In this document: piece after piece, positions 5,427 through 7,782 of the stretch
How positions within the stretch are numbered: position 1 is the first letter of the stretch
Layout: each line of letters starts with the position of its first letter
Assembly (NCBI GenBank): GCA_021807065.1
Contig: JAKAPO010000106.1
Span: 1-7,782, forward strand
Length of the DNA stretch: 7,782 nucleotides
Source of the DNA: a bacterium
GTDB lineage: Bacteria; Vulcanimicrobiota; Vulcanimicrobiia; Vulcanimicrobiales; Vulcanimicrobiaceae
Direction of reading: 5' to 3'
Notes under the pieces: generated by a model
The model's input: the letters and a program-made list of their open reading frames with translations, nothing else
Databases searched by the model: none
What the model was told of the DNA's origin: nothing
Program-made: the position numbers and the translations under genes

Positions 5427-6791
5427 GTGAAGCTCGCTTTGCCGCCGATTCGGTACACCCAAACCCCACGGGGATACCGTGTCGTATGGGGTAAACTTGC
5501 GCTCTCGCAGAGCACGTTCATGTTACTTGCCGCATTTGTTATAGGCATCGGCGGCGGATACGGAGCGGTAATCTTCCGCTGGCTCATCGGCATCGAGACG
5601 CAGTTCTCTTTCGGCCCGCTCTCGCACGTATTCGGGTTTCTCGGGCGTGCCAGCGTCGTCGCCGTTCTCGTCGTCGGCGGCATCATAACCAGCCTCATCG
5701 TCGAGCGTTTCGCGAGAGAAGCGAAGGGGCACGGCGTTCCCGAGGTGATGGCGGCGGTCGCAACTCGTGGCGGTGTCATACGCCCACGTGTCATCGCCGT
5801 GAAGAGCATCGCTTCGGCTACCTGCATCGGCTTCGGCGGAAGTTGCGGACGCGAGGGTCCGATCGTGCAAATTGGATCGACGATCGGTTCGGTGATCGGT
5901 CAGCTCGCGCACGCGCCGCCGGCGTTCGTGCGAACGCTGGTGGGATGCGGTGCGGCCGCCGGAATATCGGCCACGTTCAACGCGCCGATCGGTGGCGTCT
6001 TTTTTGCAGCAGAAGTCATCCTCGGCGAGTTTGCACCGCGCTCGTTCGCCGCCATCGTCGTTTCGAGCGTCGTCGCCGCGGTCATCGGCAGAGCCTACTT
6101 CGGCAATCACCCGTCGTTCACGGCGTCGGCCTTCTATGTGGTCACTCCGTTGGAGCTAGGATTTTACGCGCTCCTCGGCGTACTGGCGGCGCTCTGGGCA
6201 ACAGCCTTCGTCAAGCTGCTCTACTTCCTGGAAGATCGATTCGAAGCACTTCGGACGACCGTCTGGATAAAGGCGGCGATCGGATTTGCTTTGGTGGGAA
6301 TCATCGGCATCTGGCGTCCCGAGATTTTCGGTGTCGGTTACGAGAGCATCGACGCCGTCCTCGCGCAACACGTGCAACCCTGGCACGCGCTCGGGCTGGC
6401 GGCACTCAAACCAGTCGCGACGTCACTGACGCTCGGCAGCGGGGGAAGCGGAGGCGTCTTTGCGCCCTCGCTCTTCACCGGAGCGATGCTCGGCAATGCG
6501 TTCGGCAGCATCGTGCATCACGCGTTCCCGACGTGGACGGCAACGTCGGCCGCCTACGGTCTCGTGGGGATGGCCGCGCTGTTCGCGGCGGCGACGGAGG
6601 CTCCGATGACCGCGATCCTCATCGTCTTCGAAATGTCGAACGACTATCGCATCATCTTGCCGCTCATGGTGTCGGTCGTGATCGCCTCTCTGCTCGGCCG
6701 GTATCTGCTCGGATACACGGTGTACGAGCAGAAGCTGGTGCGTCAGGGAATCGACTGGGCTACGACGCGAGGGCCGCGCTCCGCCGCCTAG
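5427..6791 (+). CDS. ClC-family chloride channel or transporter
   Basis: This 454-residue polytopic membrane protein carries all the ClC landmarks. GHGVP (101-105) is in the place of GSGIP, and GREGP (141-145) provides the gating Glu143. FNAPIGGVFFAAEV spans 184-197, GVFAP (343-347) is the second anion-binding loop, and NDYRIILP contains the pore Tyr407. The residue matching the internal proton-pathway glutamate of E. coli ClC (Glu203) is Val197, as in ClC channels, so coupled chloride/proton exchange of the E. coli type is doubtful. The protein ends at YEQKLVRQG plus a short tail, exactly where many relatives continue into CBS domains, so it is a membrane-only form. GTG 5427 is preferred, with AAAGAG six bases upstream. 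The frame stays open back to 5325, but that start would overlap dnaE2. Membership of the mutagenesis operon is unlikely on functional grounds. Confidence 0.93.
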   Translation: MKLALPPIRYTQTPRGYRVVWGKLALSQSTFMLLAAFVIGIGGGYGAVIFRWLIGIETQFSFGPLSHVFGFLGRASVVAVLVVGGIITSLIVERFAREAKGHGVPEVMAAVATRGGVIRPRVIAVKSIASATCIGFGGSCGREGPIVQIGSTIGSVIGQLAHAPPAFVRTLVGCGAAAGISATFNAPIGGVFFAAEVILGEFAPRSFAAIVVSSVVAAVIGRAYFGNHPSFTASAFYVVTPLELGFYALLGVLAALWATAFVKLLYFLEDRFEALRTTVWIKAAIGFALVGIIGIWRPEIFGVGYESIDAVLAQHVQPWHALGLAALKPVATSLTLGSGGSGGVFAPSLFTGAMLGNAFGSIVHHAFPTWTATSAAYGLVGMAALFAAATEAPMTAILIVFEMSNDYRIILPLMVSVVIASLLGRYLLGYTVYEQKLVRQGIDWATTRGPRSAA

Positions 6792-6806
6792 CTATTGTGG
6801 GCGGCG
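6782..6806. terminator. hairpin spanning the two converging stop codons
   Basis: CGCCGCC (6782-6788) pairs perfectly with GGCGGCG (6800-6806), leaving an 11-nt loop that contains both back-to-back stop codons (TAG at 6789-6791 and CTA at 6792-6794). A hairpin at a tail-to-tail junction could end transcription from both sides, but neither strand has a T tract after the stem, so an intrinsic terminator is not demonstrated. Confidence 0.35.
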
Positions 6807-7688
6807 ATCGTAGAGCGACTGAAGGAACGGCGTCAGGTAATAACCGCGCGGCTTCACATATCCCGCCATCGGGATGAGATCTTCCGGCGGTACCGGCGTG
6901 CCCGTCGGCGCCAACGTGCCGTCGGGCAACATCATCGGATCTGAATCCGGCCTGTAGCAGAGCGGCCACGGTATCGATCCCTTATCCGTACCGCCGTACG
7001 TATATTGGACGTTGTAATCGGCGTAGTGGCAGCGCAAGTTCCCTTCCGACCACGTGCGCGTCGGCGTGATCAAACCTTCGTACCGGTTGAGATTCCTGTC
7101 GATACCCGAGATGTTGAAATAGGTTCGACGAAATGCCGACGCTGGGCGCGGCTTTATGGTGGCGACGCTGAGGGGATTGTTCTGTCTTTGCAACTGCGCG
7201 ATTTCACGTTGCGTCATCGTTTGCGTGCGTGCGATCATCGCCGTGATCGGATCCCGTTGTGCGCTGGCGCGGGCCGGACGACTCGGCGCATGCGATGGTT
7301 CGGGGCTGGGCATCGGCGTGGCCGACGGTGCGGGAACGGTAAGCTCGTGGAATGCTCGTGGAGGGGCTACGGCGACCCGGCGAGTACGGTGCGGTGGCTG
7401 AGGACGTTGCTGCGGTTGCGCGATTCGGGGCTCCGCCCGGCTTCCATGCGAGCCCCGCGTCCCGCGCGTCACCGGCTGGTGAATGTATGGTACCGTAATC
7501 CGGCTGACGTTGGTCGCGGAGGAGAGGACGACGGCCGGTTCCCTATGTGGAGGCGGCGTGAGCCAAGGTAGGCGCCTGGTGGCGACCCCGTAGATCAGTA
7601 TGCCGGCGACGTGCAGCAGCAGTGAGAGCACGAATGCTATCGGCAGGATTCGGAATCTGCGCCGATACAGGGCCGGGTCTGATATCAT
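6792..7688 (-). CDS. TonB-like single-pass envelope protein with an unrecognised C-terminal domain
   Basis: This 298-residue protein starts with a short basic cytoplasmic end and one membrane helix (about 14-34). That helix contains SLLLH (Ser22, His26), the SxxxH pattern that TonB uses to engage ExbB/ExbD. Next comes a proline- and arginine-rich linker (about 45-145), as in TonB proteins that span the periplasm, then a polar helix (147-170, RTQTMTQREIAQLQRQ). The last 110 residues do not show the TonB C-terminal pattern. They are rich in Tyr, Trp and Pro (HYADYNVQYTYGG, GSIPWPLCYRP) and contain two cysteines, Cys220 and Cys244, that could form a disulphide in the periplasm. I do not recognise this domain. 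Its role could be energy transduction to an outer-membrane transporter or a structural envelope function. The start at ATG 7686-7688 places the helix correctly, though no strong Shine-Dalgarno precedes it. It converges on the ClC gene with no intergenic bases. Confidence 0.75.
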   Translation of the reverse strand: MISDPALYRRRFRILPIAFVLSLLLHVAGILIYGVATRRLPWLTPPPHREPAVVLSSATNVSRITVPYIHQPVTRGTRGSHGSRAEPRIAQPQQRPQPPHRTRRVAVAPPRAFHELTVPAPSATPMPSPEPSHAPSRPARASAQRDPITAMIARTQTMTQREIAQLQRQNNPLSVATIKPRPASAFRRTYFNISGIDRNLNRYEGLITPTRTWSEGNLRCHYADYNVQYTYGGTDKGSIPWPLCYRPDSDPMMLPDGTLAPTGTPVPPEDLIPMAGYVKPRGYYLTPFLQSLYDRRPQ

Positions 7689-7712
7689 GGGAAATACCGA
7701 GGAACGAACATC

Positions 7713-7718
7713 GAGGAG
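7713..7718 (+). promoter_or_regulatory. strong Shine-Dalgarno before the right-edge gene
   Basis: GAGGAG sits eight bases before a TTG codon at 7727 that opens a reading frame running off the window. It is a stronger ribosome-binding site than those of the cassette genes, and it is the main reason for calling a gene here. Confidence 0.5.
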
Positions 7719-7726
7719 TCTTAGAG

Positions 7727-7782
7727 TTGGCGAAACCTGGTCAGGAACACTTGCGCACGCTGCTCTGGATCGGAGATCGGAA
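7727..7782 (+). CDS. N-terminal fragment of a rightward gene (partial)
   Basis: A TTG start at 7727 with a well-spaced GAGGAG opens a frame encoding MAKPGQEHLRTLLWIGDR before the window ends. The piece is too short to name. It would be divergent from the TonB-like gene with only 38 bp between their starts, so the two promoters would have to overlap each other or the coding regions. An alternative frame beginning with ATG at 7687 (MGNTEERTSRSLRVGETW and on) is also open to the edge but lacks a comparable ribosome-binding site. Confidence 0.45.
   Translation, partial: MAKPGQEHLRTLLWIGDR

Noticed and set aside
5843..6877. Forward open frame of 344 codons within the ClC gene
   Set aside because: Its translation is Arg/Gly-rich and low in structure, and the overlapping frame contains every ClC signature.
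7704..7715. CGAACAT near the right edge as a second SOS box
   Set aside because: Only one half-site is present. The expected GTTC is missing at the correct spacing.

Overview
The window is a high-GC bacterial segment dominated by an SOS-type mutagenesis (translesion synthesis) cassette: imuA-like, imuB, dnaE2 (imuC). The order and strand are the usual ones for such cassettes, the genes overlap or nearly touch, and all read rightward. A chloride-channel-family gene follows on the same strand. Converging on it is a leftward gene for a TonB-like envelope protein. A gene tail may enter at the left edge and a gene head may leave at the right edge.

The cassette is preceded by a perfect 16-bp palindrome, TCGAACATATGTTCGA (190-205), of the LexA-box type known from Gram-positives and mycobacteria (GAAC-N4-GTTC). 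It lies between a consensus TTGACA and a weak -10. Together with a protein carrying a TonB-style N-terminus (SxxxH in the membrane helix), this suggests a diderm outside the Proteobacteria. A lineage such as Eremiobacterota (WPS-2) would fit, but that assignment is inference from style and not proven by any marker here.

The layout, left to right: 1-57 is a possible C-terminal tail; 58-221 holds a weak hairpin and then the SOS promoter; 222-812 is imuA-like; 800-2164 is imuB, overlapping imuA by 13 nt; 2188 (or 2161) to 5382 is dnaE2; 5427-6791 is a ClC transporter or channel; 6792-7688 (minus) is the TonB-like protein, whose stop codon directly abuts that of ClC; 7727-7782 is the likely start of another rightward gene. 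By family knowledge, ImuA is a RecA-fold accessory, ImuB a catalytically dead Y-family protein that links the complex to the sliding clamp, and DnaE2 the error-prone polymerase that does the synthesis.

The most unusual feature is that two proteins of this one complex carry in-frame, repeat-derived insertions. ImuB contains three copies of a TGTCATCCC...CGAGGGA element spaced exactly 34 nt apart, so the copies are translated in three different frames without a stop. DnaE2 contains about 55 extra residues between its palm and fingers, encoded by a segment bounded by a 19-bp inverted repeat (16/19 match). Both resemble, in principle, the protein-coding palindromic elements described in Rickettsia. 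ImuB also lacks the usual N-terminal part of the Y-family palm and fingers.
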